A stretch of DNA of 35,535 bases, taken from positions 1 to 35,535 of the IMG/VR virus record IMGVR_UViG_3300042882_001042; one strand, 5' to 3'. Positions 1 to 5,074 of the stretch are shown one piece after another (within the stretch, counting starts at the first letter, position 1; every line of letters begins with the position of its first letter). Source of the stretch: a virus. The position numbers were made by a program, and so were the translations under genes. The notes under the pieces were generated by a model. The model did not search any database. It saw nothing but the letters and a program-made list of their open reading frames with translations, and was not told the origin of the DNA.

Positions 1-16
1 ATTCCTTCCAAGAGTA
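1..16 (+). tRNA. possible 3' end of a tRNA cut by the window edge
   Basis: The first bases look like the 3' half of a T-arm (CCTTC) followed by seven acceptor bases, a discriminator A and CA, the same ending as the other tRNAs here. The 5' part is outside the window, so the identity cannot be given. Confidence 0.35.
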
Positions 17-124
17 CAAAAACCTTAAATGTGGTATCCGATACTGACAGCTCTTTAGGAGTGATGGGTGTGAAAGCGGGTTGAAAAGGGTACATCTCAA
101 ACCCACATTGATAGGTTTAAATAT

Positions 125-197
125 GGTGGCTATAGTGTAACGGTTAACACGATAGATTGTGGTTCTGTAAATGGGAGTTCGATTCTCCTTAGTCACC
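125..197 (+). tRNA. trnH: tRNA-His (GTG)
   Basis: The acceptor GTGGCTA pairs with TAGTCAC, and an extra G at 125 faces C197, the G-1:C73 pair that marks tRNA-His. The anticodon stem ATAGA/TCTGT closes the loop TTGTGGT, giving anticodon GTG. The T-arm is canonical (GGGAG TTCGATT CTCCT). Confidence 0.93.
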
Positions 198-213
198 CAA
201 ATAAAAAATTGTT

Positions 214-399
214 ATGGAAGAAAATACTGAAACATCGTTTAAGAATGAATTTTTTGAATCGTTCAAACCCACATATTACGAATATTGTAATAATTTAATT
301 AACCAACCGGAATGGGAAAGTGTAAAAAAACTTTTGGGGTTTGAAAAATGGGAAGATATTTTACCTCCTGAGAAGTATGATGAAAAAATGATTAAGTAA
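214..399 (+). CDS. hypothetical protein (61 aa)
   Basis: Small acidic protein of unknown function that starts 16 bases after tRNA-His. The ATG is preceded by an A/T-rich stretch with no Shine-Dalgarno sequence, as for the other genes here. The sequence is rich in aromatic and charged residues (for example YYEYCNN and EWESVKKLLGFEKWED), has no signal peptide or membrane segment, and is probably a small helical cytosolic protein. No family was recognised. The position inside a tRNA cluster fits an early accessory gene. Confidence 0.6.
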   Translation: MEENTETSFKNEFFESFKPTYYEYCNNLINQPEWESVKKLLGFEKWEDILPPEKYDEKMIK

Positions 400-446
400 A
401 ATTGTTATGAAAAAAGTATTAGACAATCTTTGAGGTCCACTAAACA

Positions 447-650
447 ATGGACTCAGAGATTATGAGTGTAAACACAAACAGAATGAAACTGAACAAGGCA
501 ACTTGTTCAAAAGATTACAGATTGATTTGGTTAAAGTTTGAATACCCACCTTATTGGGATGATGGTGTTCATTACAGAAAAGGACAATTTTCTCACAAAT
601 ACAGAGAACATAAAACTTGGAAGTACAACCGAAAAACTCAATGGAAGTAA
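447..650 (+). CDS. hypothetical basic protein (67 aa)
   Basis: Small, very basic, aromatic-rich protein with many Lys, Arg, Trp and Tyr (for example WLKFEYPPYWDD and EHKTWKYNRKTQWK), which could suit nucleic-acid binding, though no family is recognised. An alternative ATG at 462 has an equally A/T-rich upstream region and would remove five residues. It ends just before a hairpin-rich spacer. Confidence 0.5.
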   Translation: MDSEIMSVNTNRMKLNKATCSKDYRLIWLKFEYPPYWDDGVHYRKGQFSHKYREHKTWKYNRKTQWK

Positions 651-653
651 AAT

Positions 654-716
654 GTGTTGTTCCCGTGAGAGGGGAATGAAATAGTCGGGTGGGATTTATT
701 CATACTTGCACAACAC
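654..716 (+). ncRNA. structured spacer between genes, possible small RNA
   Basis: GTGTTGT (654-660) pairs perfectly with ACAACAC (710-716), and the interior holds a TTCCC/GGGAA hairpin. There is no reading frame. It could be a small RNA or a processing signal for the tRNA transcript. Confidence 0.35.
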
Positions 717-738
717 GAGGAGTTCTCAACCTCAAATT

Positions 739-855
739 GGTCAGTTGGCGGAATTGGTAGACGCTACTGTGGGACGACACCACTCTATAAAAACAGTGTA
801 AGTTTTTCAATAAAGGCCTTTGTTGAAAATGTAGGTTCAAATCCTACACTGACTA
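739..855 (+). tRNA. tRNA-Leu-like element with oversized anticodon loop and variable arm
   Basis: The acceptor GGTCAGT/ACTGACT, the D-arm GCG-GAATTGGTAGA-CGC and the T-arm GTAGG TTCAAAT CCTAC are good and of tRNA-Leu type. The anticodon stem ACTGT/ACAGT, however, encloses 22 bases (771-792) instead of 7, with an internal GTGG/CCAC hairpin. The variable arm is about 33 bases with a 7-bp stem (TTTTCAA/TTGAAAA). Removing 771-785 would leave the loop TATAAAA with a TAA anticodon. It may be a decayed tRNA, a tRNA with a tiny insertion, or a different RNA; a normal Leu(TAA) tRNA lies at 5414-5493. Confidence 0.6.
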
Positions 856-912
856 CAAGGATGTTCCACCCTTACCAAATAATAGGGATGACTGATGGAA
901 AGACATCAAATT

Positions 913-985
913 GTCTCCATAGTTCAACGGATAGAACATCAGGCTACGGACTTGAGGATGTGGGGTTCGAATCCTCTTGGGGACA
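913..985 (+). tRNA. trnR: tRNA-Arg (ACG)
   Basis: The acceptor GTCTCCA pairs with TGGGGAC. The anticodon stem TCAGG/CTTGA closes the loop CTACGGA, giving ACG. The T-loop is TTCGAAT and the discriminator is A. Confidence 0.93.
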
Positions 986-992
986 CAAAAAA

Positions 993-1049
993 ATCGCTGA
1001 TAGTAATATCGAAGGTGTGTAATGATATCAACATCGTAGGTTAAGCGAT
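993..1049 (+). ncRNA. hairpin-forming spacer RNA
   Basis: ATCGCT (993-998) pairs with AGCGAT (1044-1049), and an internal ATATC/GATAT stem is possible. It lies between tRNA-Arg and tRNA-Ser. No anticodon or T-loop is recognisable, so this is not a tRNA. Confidence 0.3.
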
Positions 1050-1061
1050 ATCCTACAAAAT

Positions 1062-1148
1062 GGAGAATAGTCTAATATTGGTTTGTAGTGGCATCCTGCT
1101 AAGATGTTCCGGGTAAAACCGGTGAGGGTTCGATTCCCTTGTTCTCCG
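1062..1148 (+). tRNA. trnS: tRNA-Ser (GCT)
   Basis: Class II tRNA. The acceptor GGAGAAT pairs with GTTCTCC; the stem GCATC/GATGT closes the loop CTGCTAA (anticodon GCT); the variable arm is TCCGGGTAAAACCGGT; the T-loop is TTCGATT; the discriminator is G, as usual for Ser. Confidence 0.93.
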
Positions 1149-1160
1149 CAAACAAAAATT

Positions 1161-1232
1161 CGGGATATAGTCTTGGGGTGAGACGCTTGGTTTGGGACCA
1201 AGAGGCGGCAGGTTCGACCCCTGCTATCCCGA
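1161..1232 (+). tRNA. trnP: tRNA-Pro (TGG)
   Basis: The acceptor CGGGATA pairs perfectly with TATCCCG, including the C1:G72 pair typical of tRNA-Pro. The stem CTTGG/CCAAG closes TTTGGGA, giving TGG. Confidence 0.95.
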
Positions 1233-1238
1233 CAAATG

Positions 1239-1288
1239 TGGCTCACAGAGTTTGATTATTAAGTTCAAATTAGTTATAATTTGAGCCA
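1239..1288 (+). ncRNA. hairpin spacer with alternative pairings
   Basis: CAAATTA (1266-1272) pairs with TAATTTG (1277-1283) around a GTTA loop, and TGGCTCA (1239-1245) can pair with TGAGCCA (1282-1288). A second TTTGAGC/GCTCAAA pairing with the bases just before tRNA-Lys competes with these. It may be a processing element. Confidence 0.35.
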
Positions 1289-1314
1289 AATAACAGAACA
1301 AAATGAGCTCAAAC

Positions 1315-1385
1315 GCCCTCTAGGCTTTAAAGTGAAGCACGATACTTTTAATATCGGGAAGAAGGAGCATTACCTTCAGGGGGTA
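1315..1385 (+). tRNA. trnK: tRNA-Lys (TTT), with unusual D- and T-loops
   Basis: The acceptor GCCCTCT pairs with AGGGGGT. The stem CGATA/TATCG closes CTTTTAA, giving anticodon TTT. The T-arm stem GAAGG/CCTTC is good, but its loop AGCATTA lacks the TTC motif, and the short D-loop TAAAGTG lacks GG. Both partners of the usual D-loop/T-loop contact are thus missing. The anticodon arm is convincing. Confidence 0.75.
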
Positions 1386-1419
1386 CAAAAAAAAATGTTT
1401 AACTAATAAATCAAAAGTC

Positions 1420-1926
1420 GTGAGTAAGTACGGAAAAACATTGGTTTTGGATTCAAGTTATATGCCAAGGTCTATCATAAACACTGAAAGAGCTTTTGTA
1501 ATAACTTATAAGGGTAACGCAAGTGTCGTTGCCGAACATCCGGAATCATTCAGTCTGATTAATCCTGAATTGGATATCAAAAAACCATCAATTATTAGGG
1601 TTTACAAATATGTGAATCAACCAATTCATAAAGTTCCTTTGAGCCGAGAAAATGTTTATCGTAGAGATAACTATGAGTGTGTTTATTGTGGTTGTGATAA
1701 TCGTAAGACATTAACATTAGACCACGTAATACCACAATCTAAAGGAGGTAAAGATGCGTGGGACAACTTGGTAACGGCTTGTAAAAAATGTAATAGTGAG
1801 AAGTCCAATTTAACATTAGAGGAATATGGGAAAGAAATACCTCAACCAAGACGACCACATTACTTGATGATGATAAAACAAGTTCATTATGTCCCAAAAG
1901 AGTGGGAAGATTATTTATTTTTCTAA
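1420..1926 (+). CDS. HNH endonuclease (McrA-type)
   Basis: 168-residue HNH nuclease. The zinc and catalytic core lies at about residues 86-130: CVYCGC, then TLDHVIPQSKGG carrying the catalytic His, then WDNLVTACKKCN with the second CxxC pair. The N-terminal segment (KTLVLDSSYMPRSI) matches the N-terminal extension seen in cellular and phage HNH proteins of the McrA group. The start is GTG, 35 bases after tRNA-Lys; the upstream ATG at 1395 is followed quickly by a stop. Its position in a tRNA cluster fits a free-standing homing endonuclease, but this family also includes non-homing nucleases. Confidence 0.88.
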   Translation: MSKYGKTLVLDSSYMPRSIINTERAFVITYKGNASVVAEHPESFSLINPELDIKKPSIIRVYKYVNQPIHKVPLSRENVYRRDNYECVYCGCDNRKTLTLDHVIPQSKGGKDAWDNLVTACKKCNSEKSNLTLEEYGKEIPQPRRPHYLMMIKQVHYVPKEWEDYLFF

Positions 1927-1938
1927 AAATTATAAATT

Positions 1939-2181
1939 ATGATACCAAAGAGTGAAATGGTTGAAGGGTGGTACAATGGTTTCTGTAGAAACAACCACGT
2001 CGCTTATTGGGATGGTGAAAAGTTCCAATATGTAAGATATAGTTTCAATTTTTATTTGGAAACCATCCAACATTTTGAGGATGTTAAAGAGAGTGGATTT
2101 GACGGATTTGTTCCGGTGGAAAAGATTGAAAGAATCTCTATTGAAAAACAATGGGAGATTAAAGATAAAATAGGATATTAA
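1939..2181 (+). CDS. hypothetical protein (80 aa)
   Basis: Small protein that follows the HNH gene after 12 bases, so it is probably co-transcribed with it. The N-terminus (MVEGWYNGFCRNNHVAYWDG) suggests a beta-sheet fold and the C-terminus is charged and helical. No motif, signal peptide or membrane segment is visible. The stop codon overlaps the 5' arm of the following terminator-like hairpin. Confidence 0.6.
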   Translation: MIPKSEMVEGWYNGFCRNNHVAYWDGEKFQYVRYSFNFYLETIQHFEDVKESGFDGFVPVEKIERISIEKQWEIKDKIGY

Positions 2182-2246
2182 ACACCCGCTACGTAACGAA
2201 AGCGCTACGACACGTACTATCTGGCAGGTCAGGTCGGGTGTTTTTT
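2181..2246 (+). terminator. terminator-like hairpin with large apical part
   Basis: AACACCCG (2181-2188) pairs with CGGGTGTT (2235-2242) and is followed by a run of six T. The 46-base interior can form a CGCT/AGCG helix, so it may be a small RNA ending in a terminator rather than a simple terminator. Confidence 0.5.
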
Positions 2247-2249
2247 AAT

Positions 2250-2342
2250 GGTCAGGTTGGATACAAGGTCGGTTCGAGTCCGATGGAAGGTCATGGATGA
2301 CGGGTAGCTCCCTGTAGAGAGGTTCGATTCCTCTCCTGACTA
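2250..2342 (+). tRNA. tRNA-like element, identity undefined
   Basis: The acceptor GGTCAGG pairs with CCTGACT, and the T-arm AGAGG TTCGATT CCTCT is canonical, with discriminator A then CA. The 60 bases between them give no normal anticodon arm. They hold a second T-arm-like hairpin, GTCGG TTCGAGT CCGAT (2268-2284), and an ACGGG/CCTGT stem. It is probably a rearranged or decayed tRNA, or a tRNA-like RNA. Confidence 0.5.
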
Positions 2343-2348
2343 CAAAAT

Positions 2349-2419
2349 ACATCGTTGGTGAAATGGTATCATTTTGAGTTCCAACCTCAAAGTTCAGGGT
2401 TCGAGTCCTTGGCGTTGTG
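2349..2419 (+). tRNA. trnW: tRNA-Trp (CCA)
   Basis: The stem TTGAG/CTCAA closes TTCCAAC, giving anticodon CCA. The T-arm is CAGGG TTCGAGT CCTTG. The acceptor ACATCGT/GCGTTGT has one T-T mismatch. The discriminator G is the bacterial Trp identity base. Confidence 0.85.
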
Positions 2420-2428
2420 CAAGAAGAC

Positions 2429-2480
2429 GGAGAGTGAGCCAAGGGTAATTCCGTTATGGTTATCCCTTGGGGGTCTCTCC
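2429..2480 (+). ncRNA. long hairpin between two tRNAs
   Basis: GGAGAG (2429-2434) pairs with CTCTCC (2475-2480), and inside it CCAAGGG (2439-2445) pairs with CCCTTGG (2464-2470). There is no T-tract, so it is more likely a structured or processing RNA than a terminator. Confidence 0.4.
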
Positions 2481-2490
2481 TGAAGAAATT

Positions 2491-2561
2491 GGGATAAAAG
2501 CACATAAGGATGTGCAAGCGTCAGACGACGCGAGGCCTGGGTTCGAATCCCAAATATTCCA
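2491..2561 (+). tRNA. tRNA-like RNA lacking a normal anticodon loop
   Basis: The acceptor GGGATAA/ATATTCC (6 of 7 pairs), the D-arm GCAC-ATAAGGAT-GTGC and the T-arm with TTCGAAT loop are in place, with discriminator A and CA. The anticodon arm is GCGTC/GACGC, five perfect pairs closing only four bases (AGAC). No seven-base loop with T33 can be drawn. It has tRNA shape but no evident decoding function. Confidence 0.55.
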
Positions 2562-2588
2562 CAAAAAGTTTACCAATACGGTGAATAC

Positions 2589-2603
2589 CGGCGATAATCG
2601 CCG
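2589..2603 (+). repeat. short perfect hairpin
   Basis: CGGCGA (2589-2594) and TCGCCG (2598-2603) form a 6-bp stem with a 3-base loop, in the spacer after the tRNA-like element. Function unknown. Confidence 0.4.
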
Positions 2604-2648
2604 TTATGTAAGAGAATATTAAATGACTGTAATCAAATACAATAAATT

Positions 2649-2900
2649 ATGGAGATAAAAGTTCCACAAAATTACACGGGAACAATTAAAAGACGATTAA
2701 CTACTAAGAAATTAGAAAAATATTATTTTATAATTGATTATTATGAAAATGGTAAATTAGTAAAAAGTACAAAAAACTACTACACCAAAAAACCATTAGA
2801 ACAAGAGTTTATTAAAACTCATAATATTCAAAGACCCGAGTTATGTTCACATATGGAATGGTCTAAAGAACCTGACGAAGTAATTTATGAATACAAATAA
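2649..2900 (+). CDS. hypothetical protein (83 aa)
   Basis: Basic protein of unknown function with a beta-rich N-terminus (MEIKVPQNYTGTIKRR) and a YYENGKLVKSTKNYY segment. It has no membrane segment or signal peptide. It starts after an A-rich leader with no Shine-Dalgarno sequence. Its TAA stop overlaps the 5' arm of the strong 17-bp stem of the following RNA, so the 3' end of its mRNA and that RNA may be transcribed together. Confidence 0.6.
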   Translation: MEIKVPQNYTGTIKRRLTTKKLEKYYFIIDYYENGKLVKSTKNYYTKKPLEQEFIKTHNIQRPELCSHMEWSKEPDEVIYEYK

Positions 2901-3101
2901 AAAAGTTTAACAACCGGGGTGTCCATACTCTAAAAAACTAATGGACTAGGCGTGTTGATAGGGGTGACCTCCCAACAGTAGCACCGTAGAAATACGGTAA
3001 AGGATAGATAAGGACTAGTACGCCGGTGAGGAACACGACCAATTCCGGAATTCCCATGTAGCCCGCTACGACCCAAGGGCGGGGTTGTTAAACTTTTTTT
3101 T
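2899..3101 (+). ncRNA. candidate structured ncRNA of about 200 nt closed by a 17-bp stem
   Basis: Bases 2899-2915 pair perfectly with 3083-3099 (17 bp), and the 3' arm runs into eight T, as in an intrinsic terminator. Inside are GTCCAT/ATGGAC (2921-2926/2941-2946), GGCGT/ACGCC (2949-2953/3020-3024), ACCGTA-GAAA-TACGGT (2983-2998, a GNRA tetraloop) and a 3' CCCGC/GCGGG element. No reading frame is evident. It does not match tmRNA, RNase P or SRP RNA as I know them. It occupies the place among tRNAs where T4 has its two stable RNAs of unknown function. Confidence 0.6.
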
Positions 3102-3117
3102 ATTTTTTACCAATTTA

Positions 3118-3148
3118 TTTGACTTTTACTGAAACTAGCATATACTTA
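3118..3148 (+). promoter_or_regulatory. probable host-type promoter before leader ORF
   Basis: TTTG (3118-3121), 19 bases, then TATACTTA (3141-3148). Spacing matches the Bacteroidota promoter exactly; the -7 element differs from TAnnTTTG at two positions. Confidence 0.45.
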
Positions 3149-3173
3149 TTAAAAAAACATAACAACACAACAA

Positions 3174-3248
3174 ATGCAAACTTTAAATACATTATTACTT
3201 ACGATAGGTGCCGAGGGTAGAGATACAACTTGGACGGAGATGGTATGA
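3174..3248 (+). CDS. putative leader peptide (24 aa)
   Basis: Short frame encoding MQTLNTLLLTIGAEGRDTTW and then TEMV. It starts at an ATG 25 bases after a promoter-like element with ideal spacing and ends inside one arm of an alternative RNA hairpin. The arrangement (promoter, tiny ORF, competing hairpins, T-run) is that of an attenuator leader peptide. It is too short for composition to prove coding, and no family is known. Confidence 0.4.
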   Translation: MQTLNTLLLTIGAEGRDTTWTEMV

Positions 3249-3312
3249 TGTATAGTTAAGTAATTAATAATATAATAAAATCCATCTCCAAAAGAGGTGG
3301 ATTTTTTTTTTT
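3236..3312 (+). promoter_or_regulatory. terminator with competing antiterminator arm
   Basis: AAATCCATCTC (3278-3288) pairs with GAGGTGGATTT (3294-3304), 11 bp with one G-T pair, followed by T-run 3302-3312: an intrinsic terminator. GGAGATGG (3236-3243), in the last codons of the leader ORF, is perfectly complementary to CCATCTCC (3282-3289), so the two hairpins exclude each other. Confidence 0.5.
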
Positions 3313-3320
3313 ACATTATG

Positions 3321-3351
3321 TTTGGTAGTTTGAAAAAAATGATTACCTTTG
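3321..3351 (+). promoter_or_regulatory. host-type promoter
   Basis: TTTG (3321-3324), 19 bases, TACCTTTG (3344-3351): a perfect Bacteroidota promoter. It sets the start of the next gene at 3369 rather than further upstream. Confidence 0.85.
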
Positions 3352-3368
3352 TCGAAACAAATTTAAAG

Positions 3369-3494
3369 ATGGAAGGACAAGAAACAAACGATACGACGTA
3401 TCAAAAATTAGAATTGGTTTATTCACCAATCTTAGGGTCAGAATACATTTTAGTTGATGTAGAAGAAACTGAAGAAGAAAAAAAAAAGAGTTAA
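3369..3494 (+). CDS. hypothetical acidic protein (41 aa)
   Basis: Tiny protein beginning MEGQETNDTTYQ and ending in an EETEEEKKKS tail. An in-frame upstream extension to 3297 is ruled out because it would run through the terminator T-run and the promoter at 3321-3351. Transcription should begin near 3358, about ten bases before this ATG. Its own consensus promoter supports it as a real early gene. Function unknown. Confidence 0.6.
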   Translation: MEGQETNDTTYQKLELVYSPILGSEYILVDVEETEEEKKKS

Positions 3495-3499
3495 AAGTT

Positions 3500-3527
3500 T
3501 TTTGGGATAAAATAAAGTATTACATTT
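3500..3527 (+). promoter_or_regulatory. possible promoter of the Glu-Ala-Asp tRNA group
   Basis: A TACATTTG -7 element (3520-3527) fits TAnnTTTG. The nearest TTTG (3500-3503) is only 16 bases upstream, shorter than the usual 19-21. tRNA-Glu starts 48 bases downstream. Confidence 0.4.
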
Positions 3528-3575
3528 GTACCATCAAACAGAAACAAGTTATTTGAAATATTGGTAATACAAAAT

Positions 3576-3647
3576 GGCCCTATCATCTATCGGTAAGGAT
3601 ATTTGGTTTTCATCCAAAAAAGTCGGGTTCGATTCCCGGTGGGGCTA
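3576..3647 (+). tRNA. trnE: tRNA-Glu (TTC)
   Basis: The acceptor GGCCCTA pairs with TGGGGCT. The stem TTTGG/CCAAA closes TTTTCAT, giving anticodon TTC. The T-arm is TCGGG TTCGATT CCCGG. Confidence 0.92.
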
Positions 3648-3652
3648 CAATT

Positions 3653-3724
3653 GGGGATATAGTATAACGGCCATTACAATGGTTTTGCAAATCATAAATT
3701 GGAGTTCGATTCTCCATATCTCCA
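3653..3724 (+). tRNA. trnA: tRNA-Ala (TGC)
   Basis: The acceptor GGGGATA pairs with TATCTCC and contains the G3:T70 wobble pair that is the alanine identity element. The stem ATGGT/ATCAT closes TTTGCAA, giving TGC. Reading the loop one base later would give GCA (Cys), but the stem then fails. Confidence 0.9.
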
Positions 3725-3732
3725 CAAAAAAC

Positions 3733-3818
3733 AGAAAGACAGAATATGGGAAGTCACTACCCGGGAAACACGGTTCTTTCTCCTTCAATTGTTATAGGAT
3801 TGTCACCTTTGAATTGAA
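3733..3818 (+). ncRNA. structured spacer RNA
   Basis: Two hairpins: AGAAAG (3733-3738) with CTTTCT (3776-3781), and TTCAATT (3784-3790) with AATTGAA (3812-3818). They lie between tRNA-Ala and tRNA-Asp, with no reading frame of interest. Confidence 0.3.
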
Positions 3819-3823
3819 ATTTT

Positions 3824-3895
3824 GGTCTATTCGTTCAACGGCTAGGATGCTACCCTGTCACGGTAGAGATGAGAGTTCGATTCTCTCATAGACCG
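3824..3895 (+). tRNA. trnD: tRNA-Asp (GTC)
   Basis: The acceptor GGTCTAT pairs perfectly with ATAGACC, with discriminator G as expected for Asp. The stem CTACC/GGTAG closes CTGTCAC, giving GTC. Confidence 0.94.
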
Positions 3896-3911
3896 CAATA
3901 AATAATACACA

Positions 3912-3982
3912 GCAGTCGGGAGGTAAGGTATCTCATCGGTCTCATAAGCCGACTTAATCAGGTTCAATTCCTGAGATTTGCA
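3912..3982 (+). tRNA. trnM: tRNA-Met-type (CAT) with imperfect acceptor
   Basis: The stem TCGGT/GCCGA closes CTCATAA, giving anticodon CAT. The D-arm GAG/CTC and T-arm TCAGG TTCAATT CCTGA are good. The acceptor pairs only as GCAGTC with GATTTGC, six pairs with one bulged T, which is unusual. It could be elongator Met or an Ile tRNA whose C34 is modified to lysidine. Confidence 0.75.
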
Positions 3983-3988
3983 ACAAAT

Positions 3989-4060
3989 TGCGGGATAGAG
4001 CAGAGGTAGCTCGGGAGGCTCATAACCTCTAGGTCGGAGGTTCGAATCCTTCTCCCGCTA
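3989..4060 (+). tRNA. trnfM: initiator-like tRNA-fMet (CAT)
   Basis: Acceptor TGCGGGA against TCCCGCT leaves position 1:72 as a T-T mismatch, the hallmark of bacterial initiator tRNAs (usually C-A). The anticodon arm GGAGG CTCATAA CCTCT and D-arm AGCAGAGGTAGCTCGG closely resemble tRNA-fMet. Confidence 0.85.
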
Positions 4061-4063
4061 CAA

Positions 4064-4134
4064 ATGTGTCTCGGTCCGCTCTGACGAAAGTCAACGACGA
4101 GGTCCCGGTAGACAGAACGCGTCTGGTTCTACCC
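4064..4134 (+). ncRNA. structured spacer RNA with GAAA tetraloop
   Basis: CTCG (4070-4073)/CGAG (4098-4101) encloses TGAC-GAAA-GTCA (4082-4093). A second hairpin AGAAC-GCGTCTG-GTTCT (4114-4130) follows, with a seven-base loop. No reading frame. Confidence 0.4.
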
Positions 4135-4140
4135 AAATAC

Positions 4141-4212
4141 GCGAGTATCGTATAATGGTTATTATCTTTGGCTTCCAACCAAATGATGTCGGTTCAATCC
4201 CGTCTACTCGCT
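4141..4212 (+). tRNA. trnG: tRNA-Gly (TCC)
   Basis: The acceptor GCGAGTA pairs perfectly with TACTCGC. The stem TTTGG/CCAAA closes CTTCCAA, giving TCC. The discriminator T is followed by an encoded CCA (4213-4215), unlike most tRNAs here. Confidence 0.94.
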
Positions 4213-4219
4213 CCATATT

Positions 4220-4291
4220 GCCTCCATAGTTCAAGGGATAGAATAAGACACTTCTAATGTTTTGATATAGGTTCGAGTCCTATTGGAGGTA
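4220..4291 (+). tRNA. trnR: tRNA-Arg (TCT)
   Basis: The acceptor GCCTCCA pairs with TGGAGGT. The stem AGACA/TGTTT closes CTTCTAA, giving TCT, which reads the AGA codons abundant in the genes of this window. Confidence 0.93.
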
Positions 4292-4307
4292 CAAATAAAA
4301 ATGTTAT

Positions 4308-4333
4308 ACTTGTTGTTTAGTTTTTTAACAAGT
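4308..4333 (+). terminator. hairpin after tRNA-Arg(TCT)
   Basis: ACTTGTT (4308-4314) pairs with AACAAGT (4327-4333), with T-rich bases in the loop. It may end the tRNA transcript or insulate the HNH gene that follows. Confidence 0.35.
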
Positions 4334-4339
4334 ATGTTA

Positions 4340-4347
4340 TATTTATA
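4340..4347 (+). promoter_or_regulatory. late-type box TATTTATA before HNH gene
   Basis: Exact TATTTATA, 16 bases before the ATG at 4364; the same box precedes virion genes further right. T4 homing endonuclease genes are also driven late. Confidence 0.6.
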
Positions 4348-4363
4348 ATATAAAGAAAGTATT

Positions 4364-5074
4364 ATGAGAATAGACATATTAGAAAAAAAAGAACAGATTA
4401 TAACAATGATTCAAAATAACGAATCAAAATCGTCAATATGTAAAGAATTAAATTGTCGACCATCTACTTTAGATAGTTATTTAAAAAAGTTAGGTATAGA
4501 TTATTCGGGAAATCAAGGATTAAAAGGCAAGAAAACTGATTCTAAACGAAGAAGTGCCTTAGATTACATTGAAAGTTGTGATAGTATTAATTCTCACAAA
4601 TTAAGGGTTAAATTAATTGAGGATGGGATTAAAGAACATAGATGTGAAAATTGTGGGTTAGATAAATGGTTAGAAAATAAAATATCATTAGAATTACATC
4701 ATATAGACGGAAATAGATTTAATAATCAATTAAATAATTTACAAATATTATGTCCAAATTGTCATTCGATTACCGATAATTATTCAGGTAGGAAAAATGT
4801 TAAAGAGATTATAATAAAAAAACCAAAAACAAAAAAATGTAATTGTGGTAATTTAATATCTGATAATTCTAAAAATTGTTTAGATTGTAAAATCAATAAT
4901 TCAAAAAAAGTTGAGAGACCTGAATATAATATTTTAATCAAAGAGATTGAAGAATTAGGTTATGTTGGTACAGGTAAAAAATATGGTGTATCAGACAATT
5001 CAATTCGTAAATGGATTAAATCATACAAAAAAATAAACGCCCCTATAGAGGAACAGGAGACTCGTTCGGTTTAG
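4364..5074 (+). CDS. HNH endonuclease, probable homing enzyme, running into tRNA-Leu
   Basis: 236 residues. The N-terminus (residues 1-60) looks like a helix-turn-helix (SSICKELNCRPSTLDSYLKKL). The HNH core lies at about 93-140: CENCG, LELHHIDGNRFNN and LQILCPNCHS, with two CxxC pairs and the catalytic HH. Around 158-175 is a second zinc ribbon (CNCG...CLDC), and the C-terminus carries another HTH (YGVSDNSIRKWIKSY). The last 11 codons lie inside tRNA-Leu(TAG), and the TAG stop (5072-5074) is that tRNA's anticodon. This placement, the late box and the domain layout fit a free-standing homing endonuclease targeting a tRNA gene. Confidence 0.88.
   Translation: MRIDILEKKEQIITMIQNNESKSSICKELNCRPSTLDSYLKKLGIDYSGNQGLKGKKTDSKRRSALDYIESCDSINSHKLRVKLIEDGIKEHRCENCGLDKWLENKISLELHHIDGNRFNNQLNNLQILCPNCHSITDNYSGRKNVKEIIIKKPKTKKCNCGNLISDNSKNCLDCKINNSKKVERPEYNILIKEIEELGYVGTGKKYGVSDNSIRKWIKSYKKINAPIEEQETRSV

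Noticed and set aside
1028-1246. Open frame of 72 codons on the minus strand
   Set aside because: Antisense to tRNA-Ser and tRNA-Pro; explained by the tRNA sequences.
2245-2517. Open frame of 90 codons on the minus strand
   Set aside because: Antisense to tRNA-like element 2250-2342, tRNA-Trp and hairpin 2429-2480; no protein features.
2899-3101. Known RNA such as RNase P RNA, a second tmRNA or group I intron
   Set aside because: No tRNA-like ends, no recognised RNase P core and no flanking exon signal were found; kept as an unassigned RNA.
3297-3368. N-terminal extension of the 41-residue protein
   Set aside because: It crosses the terminator T-run and the promoter at 3321-3351.
3574-3891. 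Open frame of 105 codons on the plus strand
   Set aside because: It runs through tRNA-Glu, tRNA-Ala and most of tRNA-Asp; the tRNA folds are strong and the protein has no recognisable character.
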